64,000 bases of DNA from positions 186,001 through 250,000 of the forward strand of contig DGCD01000009.1 in the NCBI GenBank assembly GCA_002384935.1, in the 5' to 3' direction. Positions within the stretch are counted from its first letter, which is position 1. Each line of letters opens with the position of its first letter. The notes under the pieces are model-generated. The model ran no database searches. It was not told where the DNA came from and saw nothing but the letters and a program-made list of their open reading frames with translations. Shown here piece by piece: positions 42,161 through 49,754 of this stretch. The translations under genes were made by a program, and so were the position numbers. The DNA is from Pusillimonas sp. UBA3987 (GTDB taxonomy: Bacteria; Pseudomonadota; Gammaproteobacteria; Burkholderiales; Burkholderiaceae_B).

Positions 42161-42281
42161 AAAAAAGGGACGCCTTATTTGGCGTCCCGAAAACCCGCTT
42201 CATTTAGGGAGGGGATTGAGAGAAGCAGAAGCGGAAAAGGGGTTACCTGACAAAACGAGGTAAATGTCGGAGAACACCCCA
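42161..42281 (-). ncRNA. Candidate small RNA with anti-Shine-Dalgarno loop
   Basis: On the minus strand the space between rpoH and arsB reads as three successive hairpins: a GGGGT/ACCCC-closed stem (42280-42239), a CCGCTTC/GAAGCGG stem (42234-42195) whose 26-base loop exposes UCCCCUCCC (42215-42207), and a terminator stem GGGACGCC/GGCGTCCC (42188-42167) followed by six U (42166-42161). A TACTAA -10-like element lies at 42294-42289. The anti-Shine-Dalgarno loop and terminator match the plan of known anti-SD small RNAs, including a toxic family I recall from Betaproteobacteria. The exact 5' end is estimated. Confidence 0.5.
42167..42188 (-). terminator. Intrinsic terminator (minus strand)
   Basis: An 8-bp G/C-rich stem with a 6-base loop, followed on the minus strand by six T. 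The T-run is on the wrong side for arsB, so it ends leftward transcription: the candidate small RNA, or rpoH read-through. Confidence 0.8.
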
Positions 42282-42295
42282 TGCTTGTTTAGTAC

Positions 42296-42330
42296 AAAGG
42301 GCAACGGATAAGTTCGATCCGTTGCCCTTT
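42296..42330. terminator. Hairpin after rpoH
   Basis: Perfect 14-bp arms, AAAGGGCAACGGAT at 42296-42309 and its complement at 42317-42330, with a 7-base loop, lie 35 bases past the rpoH stop. AAA/TTT ends the stem on both sides, so it can work in either direction. Confidence 0.75.
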
Positions 42331-42364
42331 AAAGTTGTATGAAATTGTAAACAGCGCGGAATGC

Positions 42365-43261
42365 TTAATGTGCCAGCGCCACTTTCAGTTTCTTGAAGGC
42401 CGCCACTTCAATCTGGCGTACGCGTTCGGCAGAAATGCCGTATTCGTCGGCCAGTTCGTGCAGGGTTGCACCGCCCTCATCGCGCAACCAGCGCGACTCT
42501 ACAATATGGCGCGAACGGGCATCAAGACCTTCCAGCGCCTGGGCCAGCGCGGGCCCCTGCAAGGTGTCGTGTGCTTTGCGCTCCAACACCTGCGACGGCT
42601 CCTGGCGACCATCGTCCGATAAATATGAAGCCGGTGCATAGGCATCTTCATCGTCGGCCGGTGCCTCAAGCGCCATTTCACGACCAGACAGCCGCACTTC
42701 CATTTCGCTGACATCTTCCGGACGCACGTTCAACTGCTCGGCAATTTCGGCCACCTGGGAAGGATCAAGCGTTTGGCCGTCGGGACGCATTTTGCGCAAA
42801 TTGAAAAACAACTTGCGCTGCGCCTTGGTGGTGGCCACTTTCACCATGCGCCAATTGCGCACAACGAACTCGTGAATTTCAGCTTTAATCCAGTGCACGG
42901 CAAACGACACAAGACGCACACCGCGTTCAGGGTCGAACCGTTTCACCGCTTTCATGAGCCCGATATTGCCTTCCTGGATAAGATCGGCATGAGCCAGGCC
43001 ATAACCCAGATACTGACGCGAGATGGAGACCACCAGGCGCAGGTGCGACAAAATAAGCTGGCGCGCCGCGTCGAGATCTTCGTGATCGCGCAGACGTTTG
43101 CCCAATTCGGTTTCCTGCATTTGCGTCAGCACCGGCAGGCGGTTCACTGCCGCAATATAGGCTTCTATGGTGCCTAACGCACCGGGATTCGAAATGGCCG
43201 CCATTAACGTTTGATTCGTAGGGGCCAAAGCTTGCGATTGTGTCGTCATAGGTCTTGCCAT
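42365..43261 (-). CDS. rpoH: RNA polymerase sigma-32 (heat-shock sigma factor)
   Basis: Sigma-70-family protein of 298 residues. Region 2 has SHLRLVVSISRQYLGYGLAH, IQEGNIGLMKAVKRFDPERG and SFAVHWIKAEIHEFVVRNWR; the RpoH box follows as KVATTKAQRKLFFNLRKMR; region 4 has ATLHELADEYGISAERVRQI. It directs transcription of chaperone and protease genes under heat and envelope stress. An alternative start is the in-frame ATG at 43249 (MTTQSQALAP). A perfect CIRCE operator lies 65 bases upstream. The usual ftsE-ftsX neighbours are absent. Confidence 0.96.
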   Translation of the reverse strand: MARPMTTQSQALAPTNQTLMAAISNPGALGTIEAYIAAVNRLPVLTQMQETELGKRLRDHEDLDAARQLILSHLRLVVSISRQYLGYGLAHADLIQEGNIGLMKAVKRFDPERGVRLVSFAVHWIKAEIHEFVVRNWRMVKVATTKAQRKLFFNLRKMRPDGQTLDPSQVAEIAEQLNVRPEDVSEMEVRLSGREMALEAPADDEDAYAPASYLSDDGRQEPSQVLERKAHDTLQGPALAQALEGLDARSRHIVESRWLRDEGGATLHELADEYGISAERVRQIEVAAFKKLKVALAH

Positions 43262-43325
43262 CCTGGTTGGGAAAGTAATAAAACCGTTATACAGCCTTGA
43301 TTTAAGCTACTTTCTACCTCATATA

Positions 43326-43352
43326 TTAGCACTCATTAAGTAAGAGTGCTAA
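43326..43352 (-). promoter_or_regulatory. CIRCE element (HrcA operator) upstream of rpoH
   Basis: TTAGCACTC at 43326-43334, nine spacer bases, then GAGTGCTAA at 43344-43352 exactly match the CIRCE consensus bound by the repressor HrcA. On the minus strand a promoter-like TTAGCA-N18-TAATAT overlaps it, so HrcA binding would block rpoH transcription. A putative start site would lie about 55 bases before the gene. Confidence 0.9.
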
Positions 43353-43722
43353 TGCTCTGACTGACGCCAAAAACAAAAAGTTCCCAGGTAAAAAAAGCGC
43401 TTACCCGGCAGAAACCCTGCCAAGCAAGCGCGATCACTCTCTCGTGTGGCCCAAAAGGCCAAGGGTTCAATATTTTCCGACCCAGTCGTACGAAAAACAT
43501 TTCCCCCCGTTTTGATAAAGCAAGTTTTATGCCAATGGGGAAAGCCCCACTAAGCCGGGACTTTATACCTATAAATTTCATGCACTTGAGCCTGTTCAAT
43601 ACCGATTTCGATCACACCCACCTGCATCGCCAAGGCTTTTCCTGCACGAATCTTGTGCAGGAAAGTATCGGATTTCGCACCGAACCAGGGCAGAAACCGT
43701 GCGAAACAATTTTATTGATAAT
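43353..43722 (-). other. Non-coding stretch upstream of rpoH with a minus-strand RNA ending at 43390
   Basis: No convincing protein gene. On the minus strand several short hairpins occur (for example GGCC-CAAAA-GGCC near 43446-43458) before a strong terminator at 43390-43431. Further right, a 10-bp hairpin, TTTCCTGCAC/GTGCAGGAAA (43638-43664), of unknown role lies before the Fur site. A 54-codon minus-strand frame starting with ATGTTTTTCGTACG has a G-rich ribosome site but runs through the terminator and into CIRCE, so I do not call it. Confidence 0.35.
43390..43431 (-). terminator. Intrinsic terminator upstream of rpoH (minus strand)
   Basis: Read on the minus strand: GCGCTT (43431-43426) pairs with AAGCGC (43402-43397), enclosing GGCAG/CTGCC, followed by seven T (43396-43390). 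No minus-strand gene precedes it for several kilobases, so it must end a short RNA made from 43432-43800 or act as an attenuator in a long rpoH leader. Confidence 0.7.
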
Positions 43723-43741
43723 AATGATGATAACCATTCTT
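43723..43741 (+). promoter_or_regulatory. Fur box before the PepSY operon
   Basis: AATGATGATAACCATTCTT matches 14 of 19 positions of the Fur consensus (GATAATGATAATCATTATC). It lies 60 bases before the PepSY gene in an A/T-rich stretch with TAATAT at 43745-43750 as a possible -10. This predicts induction under iron limitation. Confidence 0.65.
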
Positions 43742-43800
43742 ATTTAATATAGAATTCCCGAATTCCATCTTGCAAACAATAACAGTCTCGCTTCACCCGC

Positions 43801-44445
43801 ATGGCCACATCCCTTTTATCCCGCCCCAGATCCTTCTGGCTCAAACAGTTGCACCAATGGCATTGGATCAGTTCAGCCTTATGCCTGGCCGGTTTGCTTT
43901 TATTCTCTATAACGGGCATCACACTGAACAACGCATCGTGGTTCGACGGGCAAATCGAAACACAACAGGAACTGCTGGTCGTTCCCGACAACATCGCACA
44001 GCTGCTGCGTGGTCAGGTTGCGCAATCGACCGACGCTCTGCCCTATGTTGCGCCATTACCTGCGCAAGCTGAGCAATGGCTTGATCAGGCACTGCGCATT
44101 CGCATTGGGGCACGGCCGGCCGAGTTCTCGGAAACAGAAATTTATTTGTCGCTTCCCGAGCCGGGTGGCGACGCCTGGCTCGCACTGGACCTGGCCTCGG
44201 GCAGCCTGGAGTACGAACGCACACAGCGCGGATGGGTGGCGTACCTGAATGATTTACACAAGGGGCGCCACACCGGCACGGCATGGAAATGGTTTATTGA
44301 CCTGTTCGCCGTTGCCAGCCTGATTTTCGCCATTACCGGCCTGTTCCTGCTGAAAATGCATGGCAAGCACCGCCCCCTGACCTGGCCCATTACCGGTGTT
44401 GGCCTGCTGATTCCCATTTTTCTTATGTTGCTACTGGTGCATTGA
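43801..44445 (+). CDS. PepSY-associated transmembrane protein
   Basis: Inner-membrane protein of 214 residues. After WLKQLHQWHWISSALCLAGL, the first helix, comes a periplasmic domain (about 50-150) and two C-terminal helices; ITGITLNNASW and LNDLHKGRHTGTAWKWFIDL are typical of PepSY-TM proteins related to ferric-reductase-like and siderophore-linked membrane proteins. Histidines in the helical segments may bind haem. It is first in a Fur-controlled four-gene operon with DUF2271, DUF4198 and ApbE, 5 bases before the next gene. Confidence 0.85.
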   Translation: MATSLLSRPRSFWLKQLHQWHWISSALCLAGLLLFSITGITLNNASWFDGQIETQQELLVVPDNIAQLLRGQVAQSTDALPYVAPLPAQAEQWLDQALRIRIGARPAEFSETEIYLSLPEPGGDAWLALDLASGSLEYERTQRGWVAYLNDLHKGRHTGTAWKWFIDLFAVASLIFAITGLFLLKMHGKHRPLTWPITGVGLLIPIFLMLLLVH

Positions 44446-44449
44446 ACTC

Positions 44450-44977
44450 ATGAAACGCAATCTGAAAACCGCCACGCTACTGGCCCTGGCTTCCACCTTC
44501 CCAGCCGGAGCAGCCCTAGGCGCCGAACTTTCCCTGGACTTAACCCTGCCGCGCATTGATACGGCTGAATACCATCGGCCTTATGTGGCCGTCTGGCTGG
44601 AAAGCAAAGACCGCAAAGTCGTACGCGACCTGGCACTTTGGTATGACACGAATATGGCTGATGACGAAGGGCGCACATGGCTCAAAGACTTGCGCCAGTG
44701 GTGGCGCCTGAGCGGCCGCTACCAGAAAGTACCGGCAGAAGGCGTCAGCAGTGCCTCGCGCCCAGTAGGCAAGCACACTGTTTCGGTGACTGCCGATGCC
44801 CCCGCCCTGCAAGACCTGCCCGCCGGCCAGTACGAAGTGGTCGTTGAGGCGGCACGCGAAAAAGGCGGTCGTGAACTGATTCGTTTGCCTTTGCCCTGGC
44901 CTGTTGACAAGGCTGTTTCAGAACAGCAAGCCGGCAAGCACGAACTGGGCGAGGTCACGCTTAAGGCCACGCCTTAG
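44450..44977 (+). CDS. DUF2271 periplasmic protein
   Basis: Protein of 175 residues with a signal peptide (MKRNLKTATLLALASTFPAG, cleavage near AALGA) and a DUF2271 domain: VAVWLESKDRKVVRDLALWY, then WWRLSGRYQKVPAEGVSSAS. DUF2271 proteins are regularly found with PepSY, DUF4198 and ApbE genes and are thought to take part in extracytosolic flavin-based electron transfer, probably for iron reduction. I cannot identify the flavin attachment residue with confidence. Confidence 0.87.
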   Translation: MKRNLKTATLLALASTFPAGAALGAELSLDLTLPRIDTAEYHRPYVAVWLESKDRKVVRDLALWYDTNMADDEGRTWLKDLRQWWRLSGRYQKVPAEGVSSASRPVGKHTVSVTADAPALQDLPAGQYEVVVEAAREKGGRELIRLPLPWPVDKAVSEQQAGKHELGEVTLKATP

Positions 44978-45058
44978 GCCCCGGCTTGACGCTGCCTATC
45001 CTTTATTTGAAAACACGCACTCGCAAAACCGCTTCAATCCTTATACTCGGAACCCGTT

Positions 45059-45862
45059 ATGAAAAAAGCACTTGCCATCTCGTTACTGACCACCGCACTA
45101 TCGGTACCCGCCTTAAGCATGGCACACGACTTCTGGCTGCTGCCCTCATCCACCGTTCTGTCGGGCCAAGACAGCTGGGTCACGGTCGATGGTGCGGCCG
45201 GCAACGATAAATTCCATTTCAACCACCGCCCCTTACGCTTGACCAATCTCGTTATTACGGCGCCGGACGGCAAAACCGTGGAACCGAAAAACGTCCACGC
45301 CGGCGAACTGCGCAGCACCTTCGACGTGCAGTTGCCGCAAGCCGGCACCTATCGTATTGCCGTCGTGAACGACGGTGTAATGGCGCTATGGAAAGAAAAC
45401 GGTGAAAACCGCCGCTGGGTCGGCAATGCCGCCGAACTTGCCGAAAAAGTACCCGCCAAGGCAGATGACCTGCGCATTTTGCAACGCGCCAACCGCGCCG
45501 AAACGTTTGTGACACAAGGCAGGCCAACACCCATTGACGCACCAGAAAGCGGCCTGGGACTGCATCCGCTTACGCATCCAAATGATCTGTTCGCCGGCGA
45601 AAAAGCCGTGTTCATCGTGACGCTCGATGGGCAGCCCGCGCCCGACATTGAAGTGGAACTGGTGCCCGGTGGCCAGCGCTATCGCAACCAGGTCAATCAA
45701 ATCACGACGACCACCAACGAGAACGGCGAGTTCGAAGTTACATGGCCCAATGCCGGACAATACTGGTTGCATTTCGAACATCGCGATCAAAAAACCTCGG
45801 TACCGCAGGCCCAATCCCGCAATATGACATACGCCGCCACGCTGGAGGTTTTGCCTGAATAA
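45059..45862 (+). CDS. DUF4198 periplasmic protein
   Basis: Protein of 267 residues with a signal peptide (MKKALAISLLTTALSVPALS, cleavage after SMA) and HDFWLLPSSTVLSGQDSWVT at the mature N-terminus, the DUF4198 hallmark. The N-terminal His could bind a metal after processing. The C-terminal part is a beta-sandwich of the transthyretin or carboxypeptidase-regulatory type (PAPDIEVELVPGGQRYRNQV, ENGEFEVTWPNAGQYWLHFE). DUF4198 proteins are often near nickel, cobalt or iron uptake genes. The 81-base gap before the gene shows no terminator. Confidence 0.87.
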   Translation: MKKALAISLLTTALSVPALSMAHDFWLLPSSTVLSGQDSWVTVDGAAGNDKFHFNHRPLRLTNLVITAPDGKTVEPKNVHAGELRSTFDVQLPQAGTYRIAVVNDGVMALWKENGENRRWVGNAAELAEKVPAKADDLRILQRANRAETFVTQGRPTPIDAPESGLGLHPLTHPNDLFAGEKAVFIVTLDGQPAPDIEVELVPGGQRYRNQVNQITTTTNENGEFEVTWPNAGQYWLHFEHRDQKTSVPQAQSRNMTYAATLEVLPE

Positions 45863-45887
45863 TCTTTACCGCCTGCACGGCCTGAGC

Positions 45888-46886
45888 ATGGGCACAAGCT
45901 GGTCGGCGCAACTTTACGCGCCGTCCCCGCCCGACTGCCGTGCTTTGCAAACCCGCATTGAGTCGCGCCTGCTGCAAATCAATGCGCAAATGAGCACCTG
46001 GGATGCCGACAGCCTGATCAGCAGAATCAATTCGGCCGACAAGGGCTGGTATGCGCTGCCCGACGACTTCTACGCCGTGATCAGCGCGGCACTGGCACTG
46101 GCAGAACAAACGCAAGGCGCATTTGACCCCACACTGGGCGAACTGATTAATTTGTGGGGGTTCGGCGCCGCAGGGCCTGTTTACGCACCGCCCCGTGCCG
46201 ACGCCCTGCGCACGGCCTTATTGCGCAGCGGATGGCGTAAAACCGTTTTGAATCGACAGCATCACGCCCTTTGGCAGCCCGGCGGCCTGCACTTCGATTT
46301 TTCCTCGATTGCCAAAGGTTATGCCGTTGACGAAATGGCGCGCGTACTGGACCATGCCGGCATTCCTGATTACCTGGTTGAACTGGGCGGGGAAATGAAA
46401 GCCCGCGGCAAAGCCCAGGCAACGCGACCCTGGCGTGTCGATATCGAGCACCCCAACGCGCACACCCGTAGCACACGCGAAAACACGCACAACGAGCAGG
46501 AAACAGAGAACCCCGAATCGGCGTTTCCAATTGTGCTCGACAACGCCGCACTGGCGACATCGGGCGACTATCTGCGCAACTTCACCAGCAACCACACTCG
46601 GTACAGCCACACCCTGGACGGACGCACCGGCCAACCCATCGCCAACCAACTGGCCGCGGTCAGCGTCATTCATGAAAGCACCATGCAGGCCGACGCGCTA
46701 GCCACCGCGCTGCAATGCCTGGGGCCGCTGAACGGCTGGGCATTCGCACAGGAAAACGACCTGGCCGCGCTCTTCTTTATTCGCCGCAAAGATGATTACG
46801 AGGTAAGGTTCACGCCGGCGTTCGCCCGCAAGGCGGGTGCCGCACCGATGCGTAAAACCTGTACTGAAAACAAAGCGCTTTCATAA
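45888..46886 (+). CDS. apbE: FAD:protein FMN transferase (ApbE)
   Basis: Flavin transferase that links FMN to a Ser/Thr of partner redox proteins using FAD. Motifs in order: MGTSWSAQLYAP at the start, FSSIAKGYAVDEMARVL, VELGGEMKARG, ALATSGDYLRNF, YSHTLDGRTGQPI (normally HIIDPxTG) and MQADALATAL for Mg. No signal peptide is seen. The ATG at 45888 is Met of the conserved MGT motif, so the true N-terminus is probably earlier: GGAGG at 45844-45848 is followed by in-frame CTG 45855 (CTG AAT AAT CTT TAC), giving 343 residues. The likely targets are the DUF2271 or PepSY partners in the operon. Confidence 0.88.
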   Translation: MGTSWSAQLYAPSPPDCRALQTRIESRLLQINAQMSTWDADSLISRINSADKGWYALPDDFYAVISAALALAEQTQGAFDPTLGELINLWGFGAAGPVYAPPRADALRTALLRSGWRKTVLNRQHHALWQPGGLHFDFSSIAKGYAVDEMARVLDHAGIPDYLVELGGEMKARGKAQATRPWRVDIEHPNAHTRSTRENTHNEQETENPESAFPIVLDNAALATSGDYLRNFTSNHTRYSHTLDGRTGQPIANQLAAVSVIHESTMQADALATALQCLGPLNGWAFAQENDLAALFFIRRKDDYEVRFTPAFARKAGAAPMRKTCTENKALS

Positions 46887-46892
46887 CCCGCA

Positions 46893-47333
46893 TTATTTTG
46901 GTTGTTGTGGCGGATCCACGATAATATCGCGCAGCATTTCAACCAGCCGATCAGCGTGATCGGGGTCCAGCTTTTGCAACACACGCTGCTGATGCGCCAT
47001 GGCGCGATCACACAAGCCGCTGATAAGCCGCGTACCTTTCGGCGTAATTCGTACCACCGTATGGCGCCGGTCGGCACGCGCCGTTTCCAGCGTAACGAAC
47101 CCTTTTGACTCCAGCCCGGGCAATACCTTGCTAAGCGTGGGCTGCTTGGTAACGGCCAGCTTGGCCAGTTCGCCCACGGTTTCTCCCTCGGCTTCAATCA
47201 GACTGCCCAGAATCCGCCACTCGGTTACCGTTAACCCCGCTTTGCGAACTTCAACATGGAACTCTGCCGATATACGGTGGCTGGCCAACGCCAGAACAGA
47301 AGCCAGGTAACGGTGTACAAAACGCTCGCCCAT
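46893..47333 (-). CDS. MarR-family regulator of the aromatic/auxin catabolic operon
   Basis: Protein of 146 residues. The winged helix at about 35-100 has EWRILGSLIEAEGETVGELA, KQPTLSKVLPGLESKGFVTL and the wing ARADRRHTVVRITPKG. It is divergent from the large catabolic operon. MarR repressors released by indole-3-acetate control iad-type auxin degradation loci; this gene is in the matching place (inference). It is convergent with apbE, 6 bases apart. Confidence 0.92.
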   Translation of the reverse strand: MGERFVHRYLASVLALASHRISAEFHVEVRKAGLTVTEWRILGSLIEAEGETVGELAKLAVTKQPTLSKVLPGLESKGFVTLETARADRRHTVVRITPKGTRLISGLCDRAMAHQQRVLQKLDPDHADRLVEMLRDIIVDPPQQPK

Positions 47334-47405
47334 TGAAATTGTGAGCCTCTAAAATGAAAAGATCGTATGTTACGGGGTATGCTACGTCAATATAATGGTT
47401 TTTAC

Positions 47406-47442
47406 GGATATTCAAACAGTTGTTTTATATAATCAAATATCC
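47406..47442. promoter_or_regulatory. Inverted repeat around a -10 box before iorA
   Basis: GGATATT at 47406-47412 and AATATCC at 47436-47442 are exact complements 23 bases apart; TATAAT at 47428-47433 lies between them. The site is 44-81 bases upstream of the iorA-like start and is a good candidate MarR operator for the catabolic operon. Confidence 0.5.
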
Positions 47443-47486
47443 CCATTACATGAATTTTCATATTTTATCGCCAACGGAGTCTTACC

Positions 47487-49745
47487 ATGGCAGAACGTTC
47501 GTTCAAAAAAGAAGTCCAGCAACTACGCATTGGCGCCGGCGAAGAGTTTCGCGGCGAAGGCATTCTGGCTGTTACCAAAGCCCTCCTGCAGTCGGGCGTG
47601 GGCTATGTCGCCGGCTATCAGGGCGCGCCTATTTCGCACTTAATGGACGTGCTCGCCGATGCGCAGGATATCCTCGAGGAACTCGACGTACACTTCGAGG
47701 CCAGTGCCTCTGAAGCCACGGCAGCCGCTACATTGTCGGCCTCCGTGATGTACCCCATTCGCGGGGCCGTTACCTGGAAATCCACAGTGGGCACCAATGT
47801 GGCATCCGACGCCCTGGCCAACCTGGCTTCGGGCGGCGTGACCGGCGGCGCGTTGATTATTGTGGGTGAAGACTACGGCGAAGGCTCGTCCATTATGCAA
47901 GAGCGCACCCATGCGTTCGCCATGAAATCGCAAATCTGGCTGCTCGACCCGCGCCCCAACCTGGAAAGCATGGTTCAAGCCGTGGAAGATGGTTTCCAGT
48001 TGTCGGAGGCCAGCAACACGCCGGTTATCCTACAACTGCGCATTCGCACCTGTCACGTGCACGGCCGCTTCATCACAAAAGAGAACAAGCGCCCGCCGTT
48101 CACGCTCACGCAGGCACTGGAAAGCCCCAAGCGCGATACCAGCCGCATCGTGTTGCCGCCTGCGGCCTACGAACATGAACACGAAAAAATTCGCGAACGC
48201 TGGCCTGCCGCCGTGAACTTCATCAAAGAGAAAAAACTGAATGAAGTCTTCGACGACGGCGACGTTAAGGACCTGGGCATTATTGTTCAAGGCGGCCTGT
48301 ATAACGGTGCCATTCGCGCGTTGCAATTACTGGGCCTGGCCGACCACTTCGGCAACAGCCGCATTCCGCTGTATGTCATGAATGTGGCTTACCCGGTCAT
48401 CGACGATGAAATCAACGAGTTCTGCCAGGACAAGAAAGCGGTCTTGCTGTACGAAGAAGGCCAACCCAACTACATCGAACAAAGCCTGAACACCATATTG
48501 CGCCATTCGGGCAGCAACACCATTATCTCGGGCAAGGATGTACTGCCCATTTCCGGCGAATACACCACTGCCGTCATGCGCGACGGCCTGCAGAAATTCC
48601 TAACCAACCAGCGCCCCGAACTGTTGCCCACCCTGGAAGCAACCACCCCTGCGGCGGCATCCAATGGCGGCAACGGGCAAGCCAATGGCAACGGTCACAA
48701 CCAGGCCGATATGCAAGTGGCCGAAGTCACGCGCCCCAAGCCGGTGGTCAAGGAACAGCCGATCCACTTCCAGAGTTTTTCCAAGGAAATATCCGAAGTG
48801 GTGCCGGCCCGCCCGGCCGGATTCTGTACCGGCTGTCCTGAGCGCCCCATTTTCTCGGCGCTGAAACTTACCCAGGAAAAACTGGGCGAACACCATATTT
48901 CCGGCGATATCGGCTGTCACCTGTTCTCGGTTCTGCCACCCTTCAATCTGGGCGCAACCACCATGGGCTACGGCCTGGGTGCCGCCAGTTCAGCCGCCTT
49001 CAACGTGAAATCGTCAAAGCGCCCGATTTCCATCATGGGCGACGGCGGGTTCTGGCATAACGGGCTGTCCTCGGGCGTGGGCAATGCCGTCTTCAACAAG
49101 TACGACGGCGTCATTGTCATTATCGACAACTACTATTCGGCAGCCACCGGTGGGCAAGACATTCTTTCATCACGCGCCGACAATCCGAACCGCTCCACCA
49201 ACAACCCCATTATTGAAGCGGTAAAAGGCGTTGGCGTGAAATGGGTGCGTGTGCTTGACCGCACCTATGCGGTTTCCAAAGTCCGCGACACATTCGAAGA
49301 GGCACTCACCACCAAGGAAGGTGGGCCGAAGGTGATTATTCTTCAATCGGAATGCATGCTGAACAAACAGCGCCGCATCAAGCCGCAATTCAACCAGGCG
49401 GTGAAAGACGGCAAACGCGTTATCAAGGAACGTTTCGGTGTCGACGGCGACGTCTGCACAGGCGATCACGCATGTATCCGTTTGTCGGGCTGTCCGTCGC
49501 TAACCATCAAAGACAGCGATGACCCATTGAAAGAAGATCCGGTGGCTTATATCGACAACACCTGCGTGGGTTGCGGCAACTGCGGCGAGGTTTCGCACGC
49601 AGCCGTTTTGTGCCCCTCGTTTTATCGCGCCGACATCGTGCACAACCCCAACAAGTGGGACTTGTTCAAATCACGCATGCGCCAACGCGTTATCGGCTTC
49701 CTGCAGTCGCGTCGTTCCCGTCAACTTGAACAGATTTCAATGTAA
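47487..49745 (+). CDS. IorA-like 2-oxoacid:ferredoxin oxidoreductase alpha subunit
   Basis: Protein of 752 residues resembling indolepyruvate:ferredoxin oxidoreductase alpha. The N-terminal pyrimidine-binding domain has VGYVAGYQGAPISHLMDVLA and HFEASASEATAAATLSAS. The central TPP domain has FCTGCPERPIFSALK and the GDG...N motif MGDGGFWHNGLSSGVGNAVF then IIDN. A C-terminal iron-sulfur region has CTGDHACIRLSGCP and CVGCGNC with a later LCP, looser than two classical ferredoxin motifs. It oxidatively decarboxylates an aryl 2-oxo acid to the acyl-CoA. In this operon isatinate, an aryl-glyoxylate, is the substrate that best fits (inference). A GGAG site precedes the ATG. It is first in the operon. 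Confidence 0.88.
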   Translation: MAERSFKKEVQQLRIGAGEEFRGEGILAVTKALLQSGVGYVAGYQGAPISHLMDVLADAQDILEELDVHFEASASEATAAATLSASVMYPIRGAVTWKSTVGTNVASDALANLASGGVTGGALIIVGEDYGEGSSIMQERTHAFAMKSQIWLLDPRPNLESMVQAVEDGFQLSEASNTPVILQLRIRTCHVHGRFITKENKRPPFTLTQALESPKRDTSRIVLPPAAYEHEHEKIRERWPAAVNFIKEKKLNEVFDDGDVKDLGIIVQGGLYNGAIRALQLLGLADHFGNSRIPLYVMNVAYPVIDDEINEFCQDKKAVLLYEEGQPNYIEQSLNTILRHSGSNTIISGKDVLPISGEYTTAVMRDGLQKFLTNQRPELLPTLEATTPAAASNGGNGQANGNGHNQADMQVAEVTRPKPVVKEQPIHFQSFSKEISEVVPARPAGFCTGCPERPIFSALKLTQEKLGEHHISGDIGCHLFSVLPPFNLGATTMGYGLGAASSAAFNVKSSKRPISIMGDGGFWHNGLSSGVGNAVFNKYDGVIVIIDNYYSAATGGQDILSSRADNPNRSTNNPIIEAVKGVGVKWVRVLDRTYAVSKVRDTFEEALTTKEGGPKVIILQSECMLNKQRRIKPQFNQAVKDGKRVIKERFGVDGDVCTGDHACIRLSGCPSLTIKDSDDPLKEDPVAYIDNTCVGCGNCGEVSHAAVLCPSFYRADIVHNPNKWDLFKSRMRQRVIGFLQSRRSRQLEQISM

Positions 49746-49754
49746 ACCAACATC

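Noticed and set aside
42167..42188. Terminator of arsB
   Set aside because: The T-run lies on the minus-strand side of the stem, so it serves leftward transcription.
43336..43599. Minus-strand frame of 87 codons (or 54 from an inner ATG with a G-rich ribosome site) upstream of rpoH
   Set aside because: It runs through a strong intrinsic terminator and ends inside the CIRCE spacer; a non-coding leader or small RNA explains the sequence better.
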